Positions 53,268 through 62,341 of a stretch of 64,000 nt of DNA are shown here, piece by piece; positions within the stretch are counted from its first letter, which is position 1, and each line of letters begins with the position of its first letter. The translations under genes were made by a program, and so were the position numbers. The notes under the pieces are model-generated. The model saw only the letters and a list, made by a program, of their open reading frames with translations. It ran no database searches and was not told where the DNA came from. The stretch comes from Bradyrhizobium sp. CB1717 (GTDB taxonomy: Bacteria > Pseudomonadota > Alphaproteobacteria > Rhizobiales > Xanthobacteraceae), in the NCBI RefSeq assembly GCF_029714325.1, contig NZ_CP121666.1:3224001-3288000 (forward strand), written 5' to 3'.

Positions 53268-54257
53268 ATGTCTTCCTTCTCGCGGCGACAGATCGTCCAT
53301 GCATTGTCGGGCGCAGCCGCGCTTGCGGCGATTCCGCGCATCGGGCGCACCGCCGATTATCCCTCTCGTCCCATTCGGCTGGTGATTCCCTATGGGGCGG
53401 GCGGATCTGGCGACCAGATCGGGCGTCCCTGGGCGGAGAAGATGTCGTCGCTGCTTGGACCCGTCTTCATCGAAAACATCACCGGTGCGGGCGGCGCGAT
53501 CGGGACGGCGGCGGTCGCGCGCGAGAAGCCCGACGGCTACTCGCTGCTGCTCGGAAACGACAGCACGCAGGCGGCCATTCCGCTGCTGGCGCAAAATCCG
53601 TCCTATGCGATGGACGATTTCCGCGCCATCTGCCGTCTCATCACCAGCGCGCTGGTTTTCGTCGTCCATCCGTCGGTGCCCGTCACAAATCTGGGTGAGC
53701 TGATTGCCTACGCGAAGGCCAATCCGGGAAAGCTGTCCTACGGGACGCCCGGTATCGGCAGCGGAAATCATCTCGTCGGCGAAGCATTCAAGCTGCAGGC
53801 GGGCGGGCTGGACATCGTCCATGTGCCGTATCGGGGCATCGCTCAGGCCAGCAACGACCTCCTCGCCGGCCAGATCCCCCTCATCATTGCCGTGATGTCG
53901 GTGCAATTGCAGCAGTGGAGAGAGGCCGGCAAGATCCGGATGATCGCGGTCGCCACCGAGAAGCGGCTGAGCGTGGCCCCCGATATCCCGACCGCCATCG
54001 AATCCGGCATGCCGGGCCTCCGCTATGACGGCTGGTTCGGCCTGTTCGCGCCCCGGCAGACCGACGATGCGATCATCGACCGGATTGCCCAGGCGACGCG
54101 CATGGCCATGGCCGACAAGGCGATGCAGGCCAATTACCGTGCCGAGGGCATGGAGCCGGACAGCGATTCGAAGCCGGCCGAATTCCAGCGCCTCGTCGAG
54201 GCGACTTCGGCGACCCTCGCGGGCATGATCAAATCGATCGGGCTGGAGAGGTTTTGA
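53268..54257 (+). CDS. Orphan TTT (Bug-type) substrate-binding protein
   Basis: A 329-residue Bug/TctC protein. A twin-arginine-like signal (MSSFSRRQIVHALSGAAALA) precedes the mature start PIRLVIPYGAGGSGDQIGRP. Further family segments are GAGGAIGTAAVAREKPDGYS, SYGTPGIGSGNHLVGEAFKL and VPYRGIAQASNDLLAGQIPL. No tctA or tctB genes are adjacent; Bug proteins commonly outnumber their permeases. The frame is open upstream, but ATG 53268 gives the signal peptide. The ligand is unknown. Confidence 0.9.
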   Translation: MSSFSRRQIVHALSGAAALAAIPRIGRTADYPSRPIRLVIPYGAGGSGDQIGRPWAEKMSSLLGPVFIENITGAGGAIGTAAVAREKPDGYSLLLGNDSTQAAIPLLAQNPSYAMDDFRAICRLITSALVFVVHPSVPVTNLGELIAYAKANPGKLSYGTPGIGSGNHLVGEAFKLQAGGLDIVHVPYRGIAQASNDLLAGQIPLIIAVMSVQLQQWREAGKIRMIAVATEKRLSVAPDIPTAIESGMPGLRYDGWFGLFAPRQTDDAIIDRIAQATRMAMADKAMQANYRAEGMEPDSDSKPAEFQRLVEATSATLAGMIKSIGLERF

Positions 54258-54263
54258 AACAAC

Positions 54264-55403
54264 TCACGCCGCGGGGCGTGTGACGATGCGGGCCGACAGT
54301 GTGACCAGACACATCAGCGCGGCCAGAAGCCAGAACGCCATCGGCAATCCGCCAAGGCGGGCGACGAAGCCGACGCCGGCGGGGCCCACCAGGATGCCGG
54401 CATAGCCGGCGGTCGTGATCGCGGCGACGGCGAGCCCTGTTGGCATCACCGTCTGCCAGGCTGCGCGGCGGAACAGCACCGGCACGAGGTTCGAGGCGCC
54501 GAGGCCGATCAGCAGGAAGCCGGCCATCGCAATCGCCGCAATGGGAGCTGTGAGCAGCACCACGAAGCCCCCGATCGCAATGAGGCTGCCCCAGAACAAT
54601 GTCGCGCGGTCTCCGATGCGCGCGACGACGGCGTCGCCGCCGAGCCGCCCCACTGTCATCGCGATCGAGAACACGATGTAGCCGGTTCCGCCTTGCGCCT
54701 CGGAGACGAGGCCGGCGCCGATCACGAGCAGCGCGCCCCAATCCAGCATCGCGCCTTCGACGAGGAAGGTGATGGCGCCGAGCAGCGCCAGCAGCAGCAC
54801 CGATCCGTGCGGTACCACCAAAAGCGGCCCGTCCTGCACCTGCACCGAGCGAAGCAGGCGCGGCGACGTCACCACCATCGCGGCCAGCATCAGGGCGGAG
54901 CAGATCAGCGTGCAGGCGAGCGCGCCGAGCTGCAGCGACAGCAGCGCGGTCATCAGCGCAGATCCCGCAAAACCGCCGATGCTGAAGAGCGCGTGGAAGC
55001 CGGACATCAGCGGAATTTTCGCGGCGCGCTCCACCTCCACCGCATGGATGTTCATGGCGACGTCGATCGAGCCGAGCGCGGCGCCGAATGCGAACAGCGC
55101 CAGCGCCAGCGTCGCTGGCGTGCTCGTGATGGCCAGCAGCGGCAGCGCCAGCGCGAGACCGAGCCCGCCGGCCATGATGATCGGCCTGCTGCCGTAGCGC
55201 GCGCTCATGATCCCGGTCAGCAGCATCGCGGCGACCGAGCCGATGCCGAGGCTGAGCAGGAGCAGCCCGAGCATGCCGTCGTCGACGCCGAGCCGCGTCT
55301 TCGCGAACGGCACCAGCGGTGCCCAGCATGCGATGCCGAAGCCTGCGACGAGGAAGGCAAGCCGCGTCGCAAGGCGTGTCGCCGGCCGGTCGGCGGAAGA
55401 CAT
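54264..55403 (-). CDS. MFS transporter
   Basis: A 379-residue protein with about twelve hydrophobic helices and the major-facilitator loop MSARYGSRPIIMAGGLGLAL between helices 2 and 3. FSIGGFAGSALMTALLSLQL and MTVGRLGGDAVVARIGDRAT mark the second half, resembling fucose-permease-like/YfcJ-type efflux carriers. It lies 63 bases beyond the sensor kinase gene on the same strand and could be the last gene of that operon. Substrate unknown. Confidence 0.88.
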   Translation of the reverse strand: MSSADRPATRLATRLAFLVAGFGIACWAPLVPFAKTRLGVDDGMLGLLLLSLGIGSVAAMLLTGIMSARYGSRPIIMAGGLGLALALPLLAITSTPATLALALFAFGAALGSIDVAMNIHAVEVERAAKIPLMSGFHALFSIGGFAGSALMTALLSLQLGALACTLICSALMLAAMVVTSPRLLRSVQVQDGPLLVVPHGSVLLLALLGAITFLVEGAMLDWGALLVIGAGLVSEAQGGTGYIVFSIAMTVGRLGGDAVVARIGDRATLFWGSLIAIGGFVVLLTAPIAAIAMAGFLLIGLGASNLVPVLFRRAAWQTVMPTGLAVAAITTAGYAGILVGPAGVGFVARLGGLPMAFWLLAALMCLVTLSARIVTRPAA

Positions 55404-55466
55404 TGGAACTCCGGGGAAGCAGGATGAAGGAGGGCGAGGTCGACAAGCCCGACGATTGCCGCGACT

Positions 55467-56795
55467 TTATGGCCGCGACGCCTCCGGCACCGCGCCGGTC
55501 TTGGCGAGCTGCAAGCGCACGCACAGGCCTTTCGGCGTGTTGTCGAGCAGCTCGAGGGTTCCATCATGCGCGGTCACAATCGCCTGCGCGATCGAGAGGC
55601 CGAGGCCGAATCCGGTTGTCCCGTCCATGGTGCGGGCGTCCTCGCCGCGCACGAAGGGCTCCAGCATCGCCGTCTTCCTGTCGTCGGGAATGCCGGGTCC
55701 ATTGTCCGAAACGTCGATGACGAGATGATCTCCCGATATCGACAGCGCGACGTCGATGCTGGTTCCGAAGCGCGTTGCGTTCTGGACGAGGTTGGTGACC
55801 GCGCGGATGATCTCGTCCGGCCGCAGCACGAAGGCGGCGCGATCTGGGCCCGAATAAGTCACCGCATGGCCGCTGTCGGAAAACTGCTCGCAGACCATCT
55901 GTAGCAGCGCCGCGACATCCACCAGTGTCGGCTTCACCGGGCTTTCACTGCGCAGCAGGGACAGGACCGATTCCAGCATCGACTGCATCTGGTCGAGGTC
56001 GCGCACGGTCTGCGTCCGCTGCGCCGGATCCTCGATATATTCCGAGCGCAGTCGCAGCCGCGTGATCGGCGTGCGCAAATCGTGGCTGATGGCCGCGAGC
56101 ATGCGCGTCCTGTCGTTCATCAGTGCGGTGATGCGCTCGCGCATCCGGTTCAGCGCTCTGGCTGCGGATTTGATCTCCTCCGGTCCGTTTTCCGGCAGCG
56201 GCGGCGTGGCCCGGTTCAGGCTGAAATTCTCCGCCGCGCGCGCGAAGGCCGAGAGCGGCGAGGACAGCGCGCGGCCGGCCCAGACGCCGAGCAGCGTGAC
56301 GCTCGCGACCAGGAACAGCAGCGTCGAGGTCCAGAGGCCGCTGACGAAGGCCGGTATTTGGGGCAATCCCATCGTCGCTTCGAGCACGTCGTCCTTGGCG
56401 AGGTAGAACCAGACGCGATCCTGTTCCGCGCCGCTGCCGCGAATGAGCTCAGCCCGGCCGCCGAGTGCGGACGGGATAGGCAGGGGTGTCCGCGCCGGCA
56501 GCGGCATAACGGAAGTCGAAACACCGTCCCGCAATTGCAGCTTGAGCGCCGGAAAGGTCCGGCTGATGCTGCCGAGGACGAGAGCGCGCTCCGCCTTGGG
56601 CGTGTTGGTGATGATCCGCGCGATCAGCTCGAACTGCTCGACCGGCGTGTCGGTGAGCAGCTTCGGCCGGTTGAGCAGGAAATATCCGGCGATCAGCACG
56701 TGGATCAGGAGCAGCGAGACCAGGATCAGGGCGGCGATCTGACCGCTGATCCGCCTGAAGCTGAACAGCGCCAGGATGTCGGCGGCGCGGCTCAT
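55467..56795 (-). CDS. Sensor histidine kinase
   Basis: A 442-residue membrane kinase. Helix 1 is at about 19-41 (AALILVSLLLIHVLIAGYFL), a periplasmic loop of about 110 residues follows, helix 2 is at about 152-173, then HAMP. The H-box MLAAISHDLRTPITRLRLRS holds His238; NLVQNATRF and DVSDNGPGIPDD are the N and G boxes, and GFGLGLSIAQAIV ends the ATPase. The start overlaps the response regulator stop (ATGA). The open frame continues upstream through that gene but is an antiphase artefact. EnvZ-like; it probably senses an envelope compound exported by the adjacent MacAB system. Confidence 0.93.
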   Translation of the reverse strand: MSRAADILALFSFRRISGQIAALILVSLLLIHVLIAGYFLLNRPKLLTDTPVEQFELIARIITNTPKAERALVLGSISRTFPALKLQLRDGVSTSVMPLPARTPLPIPSALGGRAELIRGSGAEQDRVWFYLAKDDVLEATMGLPQIPAFVSGLWTSTLLFLVASVTLLGVWAGRALSSPLSAFARAAENFSLNRATPPLPENGPEEIKSAARALNRMRERITALMNDRTRMLAAISHDLRTPITRLRLRSEYIEDPAQRTQTVRDLDQMQSMLESVLSLLRSESPVKPTLVDVAALLQMVCEQFSDSGHAVTYSGPDRAAFVLRPDEIIRAVTNLVQNATRFGTSIDVALSISGDHLVIDVSDNGPGIPDDRKTAMLEPFVRGEDARTMDGTTGFGLGLSIAQAIVTAHDGTLELLDNTPKGLCVRLQLAKTGAVPEASRP

Positions 56796-57505
56796 GCTTC
56801 CTCCACCCTTGGTGTGAAGATGTAGCCGCCGGTGCGGATGGTCTTGATCATGGAGGTGTCTTCGCTGCGGTCGAGCTTGCGGCGGAGACGGCTGACCAGC
56901 ACGTCGACGCTGCGGCCGAAGCTTCCGCCGGGGCGGCCGCGCGTCATGTTCAAGAGACTGTCGCGGCCGAGAACACGGCCGGCGCGCTCGCAGAAGGCTT
57001 GCAGCAGGTCGAACTCGGCGCTGGTCAGCGGCACCTGTGCGCCCTCGGGGTCGCGTAACTCCCGCAGGCGCAGATCGATGGTCCAGTCCTGGAACTTCAG
57101 CCGCGTCGCGGTGGAGGCGGCCGTGAGACCGCTCGCGTGCCGGCGCAGCACCGCGTTGATCCGGGCGAGCAGCTCGCGCGGGTTGAACGGTTTTGGCAGA
57201 TAGTCGTCGGCGCCCATTTCGAGGCCGAGGATGCGGTCGAGGTCCTCGCCCTTTGCGGTGAGGATGATGATCGGCGTCGTCGTTTCCATCCGCAGGCGGC
57301 GGCAGAGGCTGAGGCCGTCCTCGCCCGGCAGCATCAGGTCGAGCACGATCAGGTCGGCGCGGTTCTGCGAGAGGTGGCGGTCCATCTCCCTGCCGTTGGT
57401 GACGGCGCTGACCGCGAACGAATGCTCGCGCAGGTAACGCGAGATGAGATCGCGGGTCGGCTGGTCGTCCTCGACGATCAGGATGTTGGGCGTGCCGTTG
57501 GTCAT
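56792..57505 (-). CDS. OmpR family response regulator
   Basis: A 237-residue response regulator. The receiver domain shows ILIVEDDQPTRDLISRYLRE, the phospho-acceptor Asp56 in DLIVLDLMLPGEDG and the Lys in ADDYLPKPFNPRELLARI. The C-terminal winged helix includes SAEFDLLQAFCERAGRVLGR and SVDVLVSRLRRKLD. A Met 25 codons upstream (57580) is in frame, but MTNGTPNILIVEDD is the usual start. It lies 90 bases after macB and overlaps the kinase gene, so pump and regulators appear in one transcript. Confidence 0.93.
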   Translation of the reverse strand: MTNGTPNILIVEDDQPTRDLISRYLREHSFAVSAVTNGREMDRHLSQNRADLIVLDLMLPGEDGLSLCRRLRMETTTPIIILTAKGEDLDRILGLEMGADDYLPKPFNPRELLARINAVLRRHASGLTAASTATRLKFQDWTIDLRLRELRDPEGAQVPLTSAEFDLLQAFCERAGRVLGRDSLLNMTRGRPGGSFGRSVDVLVSRLRRKLDRSEDTSMIKTIRTGGYIFTPRVEEA

Positions 57506-57595
57506 GGTTGAGATCGCATCGGGGGCGCCGATCGTTGGTCGATTTGCGGACGATTGTCTCGTCCGAAGAACTACGGTCATGGTGCAATCCTACGG

Positions 57596-59548
57596 TCAGT
57601 CACGGCTCAGTGCCACTACGGGGTCGAGGAAGGCGGCGCGGCGGGCGGGGAAGAAGCCGAAGGCGATCCCGATCCCGGTCGAGGTCAGGAATGCCGCGCC
57701 GATCGAGAATGCGGAATAGCTGACCTCGAAGCCGGGCACCGCCACGTTGATGGCGATGCCGAGCAGGACCGCGATCAGGATGCCGGCGATGCCGCCGATC
57801 GACGAGATCAGGGTCGCCTCCACCAGGAATTGCTGGAGGATGTCGCTGCGCCTCGCGCCCACGGCCATGCGCACGCCGATCTCGCTGATCCGCTCGGACA
57901 CGGATACCAGCATGATGTTCATGACGCCGATGCCGCCGACCACCAGCGAGATCACTGCGATCGCCGCCACCAGGAAGGCCAGCGTCTGCGTCGTGCTGGT
58001 GATGGTGCGGCGGATGTCGTCGGTGTTGAGGATGACGAAGTCCCTCGTGTTGTGCCGCTGCGTCAAGAGCGTGGTCACCGCATCCTGCGCCAGATTGGTC
58101 GAGATCTCGTCGCTGATGCGCAAGAGGATGCTGCGCAGCGCGCGGTCGCCGGTGAATTGCGCCTGCACGGTGGTGTAGGGCAGGTAGACCGACAGGTTCT
58201 GGTTCGAGCCGAACCCGCCCTGCTGTTGCGCGATGACGCCGACGATGCGGCACGGCACCTTGCCGAGCCAGATGACGCGGCCGATGCCGGAAGTCTGGTC
58301 ATCGGCAAAGAAGGTCTTTCTGGTGTTGTCGTCGATGACCGCCTGCCGCTCGATGTTGCGGACGGCGTCTGCGTCGAACAGGCGGCCTTTCGCCAGCTTG
58401 GCGCCCTTGACCAGGAAATAGCTTTCGCCGACGCCGTTCACGAGCACGTTGGATTCGTTGCCGCGATAGCGCACCGTGGTGTTGGTCGAGACCGTCGGCG
58501 TGACGCCGGCAATGAAACCCTGCCGGTCGAGCGCACGGGCATCGTCGAGCACCAGCGTCTTGATCTTGCCGGCGCGCGCATCGCCAAAGTCCTTGCCCGG
58601 AAACACCTCGATCGTGTTGGTGCCGAGGCTCGATATGTCCGACAGCACCTTGCGCTGTGACGCATTACCGAGCGCGACGACGGACGACACCGCGGCGATG
58701 CCGATGATGATGCCGAGCATGGTCAAAAACGCGCGAAGCCGGTGCGCGGCCATCGCCACCAGCGCCATCCGCGAAGCCTCGCGCAGCCGTCCCAACGCGC
58801 CGGTCCAGCCGACGCCGCCGTTCGATGCGGTGCGGGCGACCGGCTCCGACGCGCCCGCGCTCTCTATGCGGCGATCGGCCACGATCCTGCCGTCGCGCAA
58901 CTCGATGATGCGCCCGGCCCGGGCAGCGACATCGGCATCGTGGGTGACGATGATGATCGTCCGTCCCTCGCGATGCAGCTCTTTGAGGATCTTCAGCACC
59001 TCCTCGCCGCTGCGCCGGTCGAGCGCACCGGTTGGCTCGTCCGCCAGGATGACCTCGGCGCCGTTGATCAGCGCCCGCGCGATCGAGATACGTTGCTGCT
59101 GGCCGCCGGAAAGCTGGTTCGGGCGATGACCGCCGCGTGTGCCGACGCCGAGCCGCTCGAGCAGCGCGCTCGCGCGCGTCCGGCGCTCACGCGCATTGAT
59201 GCCGGCATAGACGGCGGGGATCTCGACATTCGCGGCGGCGGTGAGATCGCCGAGCAGATTGTAGCGCTGGAAGATGAAGCCGAAATGCTCGCGCCGCAGC
59301 GCGGCCAGCGCGTCGGCATCTAACTCGGAGACATTCTTGCCGGCGACGCGATAGGTCCCGGACGTCGGCCGGTCGAGGCAGCCGAGGATGTTGAGCAGCG
59401 TCGATTTGCCCGATCCGGATGAGCCGACGATCGCCACCATCTCGCCGGGCTGGATGCTGAGCGACAAATCGTCGAGCGCCACCACAATGGTGTCGCCGGC
59501 CGCGAACTCGCGCCGGATATTCTGGAGATCGATGATCGGGTCGATCAT
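57596..59548 (-). CDS. macB: MacB-type ABC exporter (ATPase-permease fusion)
   Basis: A 650-residue MacB. The N-terminal ATPase has Walker A VGSSGSGKSTLLNILG, signature NQLSGGQQQRISIARAL and Walker B VILADEPTGALDRRSG. Four membrane helices are expected: one before the large periplasmic domain (MLGIIIGIAAVSSVVALGNA) and three at the end (VAAIAVISLVVGGIGVMNIM, IAGILIAVLLGIAINVAVPG, and a last one near FLTSTGIGIAFGFFPARRAA). It drives tripartite export of macrolides, toxins or siderophores with MacA and an outer-membrane channel. It starts 1 base after the macA stop. Confidence 0.94.
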   Translation of the reverse strand: MIDPIIDLQNIRREFAAGDTIVVALDDLSLSIQPGEMVAIVGSSGSGKSTLLNILGCLDRPTSGTYRVAGKNVSELDADALAALRREHFGFIFQRYNLLGDLTAAANVEIPAVYAGINARERRTRASALLERLGVGTRGGHRPNQLSGGQQQRISIARALINGAEVILADEPTGALDRRSGEEVLKILKELHREGRTIIIVTHDADVAARAGRIIELRDGRIVADRRIESAGASEPVARTASNGGVGWTGALGRLREASRMALVAMAAHRLRAFLTMLGIIIGIAAVSSVVALGNASQRKVLSDISSLGTNTIEVFPGKDFGDARAGKIKTLVLDDARALDRQGFIAGVTPTVSTNTTVRYRGNESNVLVNGVGESYFLVKGAKLAKGRLFDADAVRNIERQAVIDDNTRKTFFADDQTSGIGRVIWLGKVPCRIVGVIAQQQGGFGSNQNLSVYLPYTTVQAQFTGDRALRSILLRISDEISTNLAQDAVTTLLTQRHNTRDFVILNTDDIRRTITSTTQTLAFLVAAIAVISLVVGGIGVMNIMLVSVSERISEIGVRMAVGARRSDILQQFLVEATLISSIGGIAGILIAVLLGIAINVAVPGFEVSYSAFSIGAAFLTSTGIGIAFGFFPARRAAFLDPVVALSRD

Positions 59549-59549
59549 G

Positions 59550-60785
59550 TCAGGGACCTCCCCCGCCGGGAGGTCCGCCCGGCATGCCGTGCGATGAGGT
59601 CTGCTCGTTGGCCTCGCCGGTCACGACCCGTTCGCCCGCCTCTAAGCCGGACCTGATCTCGACCGTGGTGCGATCGTTGAGGCCGGTCTTGACCTCGCGC
59701 TCGCTGACGTCGCCGGACGTACTGAGGGTGCGCACCGTGCTGCGTCCATCGGACTTGCGCATCACGGCGAGCGCAGGGATCGTTTTCACCCGCTTGGCCT
59801 CGCCGGTGATGATGTGCACCTCGGCGGTCATGTAGGTTCGGAGCGCATAATCCTTGTTGGGAACATTGAAGACGCCGATGTAGTAGATCGCCGTGCTGGT
59901 CGAGCTCGACGAACTGGACGAGCTTGAGCTCGACGTCGTGGTCGAGGAGAAGCTCGCATCGTTCTTGATCGATTCGGGCGCCGGCTCGATCTGCTCCAGC
60001 CGCGCCTCGTAGCGATGATCCTGGTCGCCGAGGATGGTGAAGTAGAGCGACTGCCCCGGCCTGACCTTGACGATGTCGGCTTCGGAGATCTCCGCCCGCA
60101 CGGTCATCGTCTCGAGCTGGCCGAGCACGACGATGGTCGGTGCGGACTGCACCGCGTTGACCGTCTGTCCCTCCTGCACCACGGTGGCGAGCACCGTACC
60201 GTCGATCGGCGCGGTGATGCGGGTATATTCGAGGTTCACCCGCGCCGTCTCGACGCTGGCCTCGGCGCCGACGATCAGCGCTTCCAGCGCTGCGATCTGG
60301 GCGCGGGTCTGGCGCACGGTCGCTTCCGCGCTGTCGAAATCGCTGCGTGAGGTCGCACGCTGTGCCAGCGTCGCCTGCTGGCGCGCGAGGTTGGCCTCGG
60401 CCAGCACCAGCGCGGCCTCCTTCTCGGCCTTCTGCGCGCGATAGTTCTTCAGCGACGCCTCCGAGTTGCGCAGATCGTTCTGCTTGGTGACGGGGTCGAT
60501 CTGGGCGATGACGTCGCCGGCCTTGACCGTGTCGCCGACGCGCACGTTGAGCGCGGTGATCCGGCCCGACACCTGCGCGCCGACCGCGGTCAGCCGCGCC
60601 GGCTTCAGCGTGCCGCTGGCGAGCACCTCCTCGCGGAGATCGCTGACCGCGACCTGCGCGGTGATGTAGGATTGCGCCTTGCTCGATGTCCCCGGCGACC
60701 GCGTCGCCAGCACCATGCCGGTCGCGACCACAGCAAACACGGCGGCCGCGATCTTCACGCGCTTGACGGTGATGATCACAGTCAC
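59550..60785 (-). CDS. macA: MacA-type periplasmic adaptor (RND/HlyD family)
   Basis: A 411-residue adaptor. A membrane anchor (KIAAAVFAVVATGMVLATRS) is followed by the lipoyl half-motif EVLASGTLKPARLTAVGAQV, a coiled coil about 105-180, and TRITAPIDGTVLATVVQEGQ. Residues 278-298 in the beta-barrel domain are almost all Ser/Thr, an unusual insert encoded by mixed serine codons. The tail is Gly/Pro-rich. It couples MacB to the NodT-type channel encoded just upstream (ATGA overlap). Confidence 0.92.
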   Translation of the reverse strand: MTVIITVKRVKIAAAVFAVVATGMVLATRSPGTSSKAQSYITAQVAVSDLREEVLASGTLKPARLTAVGAQVSGRITALNVRVGDTVKAGDVIAQIDPVTKQNDLRNSEASLKNYRAQKAEKEAALVLAEANLARQQATLAQRATSRSDFDSAEATVRQTRAQIAALEALIVGAEASVETARVNLEYTRITAPIDGTVLATVVQEGQTVNAVQSAPTIVVLGQLETMTVRAEISEADIVKVRPGQSLYFTILGDQDHRYEARLEQIEPAPESIKNDASFSSTTTSSSSSSSSSSSTSTAIYYIGVFNVPNKDYALRTYMTAEVHIITGEAKRVKTIPALAVMRKSDGRSTVRTLSTSGDVSEREVKTGLNDRTTVEIRSGLEAGERVVTGEANEQTSSHGMPGGPPGGGGP

Positions 60786-62341
60786 TTCTGCGCCTCCCGG
60801 ACGTGAGGTCCTGTGTTGGTGTCGACGATGGTCGGCGTCGACACGTCGACCGGATCGGCCCAGCCGCCGCCGAGCGCCTTTGCCAGCGAAATGTAATCCT
60901 TCGCCGCCGACACCTTGCTCTGGATGAGCGAATCCTCGGCTGAATAGAGCGAGCGTTCGGCGTCGAGCACGTCGATGAAGCTCGCGCTGCCGGTCTCGAA
61001 CAGCGATCGCGACAGCTTTGCGGCTTCACGGTAGTTCTTCGCCGCCTCCGCCAGCTTGGCGGCACGCACGCGTTCCTGCGACAGCGAGACCAGGGCGTTC
61101 TCGACATCTTCGAGCGCGGTGAGCAAGGTCGAGTGGAACGTCGCGAACGCCTGGTCGCGCTGCGCTTCCGCGATCTTGACCGTGGCCAGACGCTTGCCCG
61201 CATCGAACACCGGCACGGTGACGGAAGGACCGACCGACCAGCTCACGCTGGAATATTTGGCGAGATCGCCGGCGCGCAGTGCAGAGGTACCAACCGAGCC
61301 GGTCAAGGACACTGCCGGATAGCGATCGGCCTCGGCCGCGCCGATCTTGGCGGTGGCCTGCGCCAGCTTGCGCTCGGCGCTGGCGACATCGGGACGGCTC
61401 ATCAGGAGATCGGCGGGCAGGACCGTCGGCAGCGGCATGCGCGGTGCCGGCACGGGCGCGGACCGCGCCATCAGCGAAGCGACGCCATCCGGCGGCCGTC
61501 CCAGCAGGATGCCGAGCCGGTGAATGTCGGCGGCGAGCGCGGTTTGATAGGTCGGAACGTTGGCTTCCGTGCTCGCGGCCTGTGCGGTCGCCTTGGCGAG
61601 ATCGACGGCGTTGCCGCTGCCGGCCTCGTACTTGCTGCGGGTGAGCTTTTCGGTGTCGCGCTGCGAGACCGCGGTGCGCTGCGCCAGCGCGATCCGGGTC
61701 TGATAGCCGCGTGCCTCGACGTAATAGGCGGCGACGTCGCCGATCAGCGTGACGAGGCTGTCGCGCAGATCCTCCTCGGCCGATTGCGCCCCGCGCGCCG
61801 CCGCCTCGATGCTTCGCTGCGTGCCGCCGAACAGGTCGAGCTCCCAGCTCGAATCGAAGCTCGCCTGGTGCAGCGTGTAGGGCGCGCTGTCGACGACGGC
61901 TGATGCGGAGCCTGAGCTGGTCTTGTTGTCGGTCACCGAGGCCGAGCCGCTGACCGACGGAAACAGGCCGGCGCTGGTCTGCTGCACCGTTGCCCGCGCC
62001 TCACGCACCACCGCTTTTGCCTTGGCGACATCGGGATTGGCCTCGACGGCCTGTTCGATCAGGCGGTTGAGCAGGGGATCGCGCAGGCGTAGCCACCAGC
62101 GATCGAGCGTGCCTGCGCCGCGCCGCGCAGCGGTCTTGGTGATCCAGTGCGACGGTAGGTCGAGCCTGGGCGGGCCTGCATAGTCCGGCCCGACTGCACA
62201 GCCTGCCAATGAGCCGCTCAGTATCAGCGCGAGGCAAACCCCGGCACGGGACAGGACTTCGCGCAGCAGGCGGGGCGTCGGATGACGGTTCTCCTTTGCG
62301 GAAGGCAGGGGGATTTCGACGGACAAGTGTGACGGCATCAA
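60782..62341 (-). CDS. NodT-type outer-membrane efflux lipoprotein
   Basis: A 519-residue TolC-like outer membrane factor. After 30 extra residues the lipoprotein signal is GVCLALILSGSLAGCAVGPD, with LAGC as lipobox. The periplasmic helical hairpins repeat: VRQASTVQQTSAGLFPS-like (TVQQTSAGLFPSVSGSASVT), NAVDLAKATAQAASTEANVP, GTSALRAGDLAKYSSVSWSV and FETGSASFIDVLDAERSLYS. NodT-family proteins pair with MacAB or RND pumps. It is first in the operon and overlaps macA by ATGA. The true start may be a later Met, but the signal then needs most of this N-terminus. Confidence 0.9.
   Translation of the reverse strand: MMPSHLSVEIPLPSAKENRHPTPRLLREVLSRAGVCLALILSGSLAGCAVGPDYAGPPRLDLPSHWITKTAARRGAGTLDRWWLRLRDPLLNRLIEQAVEANPDVAKAKAVVREARATVQQTSAGLFPSVSGSASVTDNKTSSGSASAVVDSAPYTLHQASFDSSWELDLFGGTQRSIEAAARGAQSAEEDLRDSLVTLIGDVAAYYVEARGYQTRIALAQRTAVSQRDTEKLTRSKYEAGSGNAVDLAKATAQAASTEANVPTYQTALAADIHRLGILLGRPPDGVASLMARSAPVPAPRMPLPTVLPADLLMSRPDVASAERKLAQATAKIGAAEADRYPAVSLTGSVGTSALRAGDLAKYSSVSWSVGPSVTVPVFDAGKRLATVKIAEAQRDQAFATFHSTLLTALEDVENALVSLSQERVRAAKLAEAAKNYREAAKLSRSLFETGSASFIDVLDAERSLYSAEDSLIQSKVSAAKDYISLAKALGGGWADPVDVSTPTIVDTNTGPHVREAQK

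Noticed and set aside
54265..54280. CACGCC/GGCGTG hairpin at the end of the orphan binding protein
   Set aside because: It lies in the coding end of the MFS gene, has a 6-bp stem and no T-tract.
55467..57587. A possible fusion of kinase with the response regulator region in one frame
   Set aside because: The upstream portion is the wrong frame of the response regulator; the kinase has its own ATGA-coupled start at 56795.
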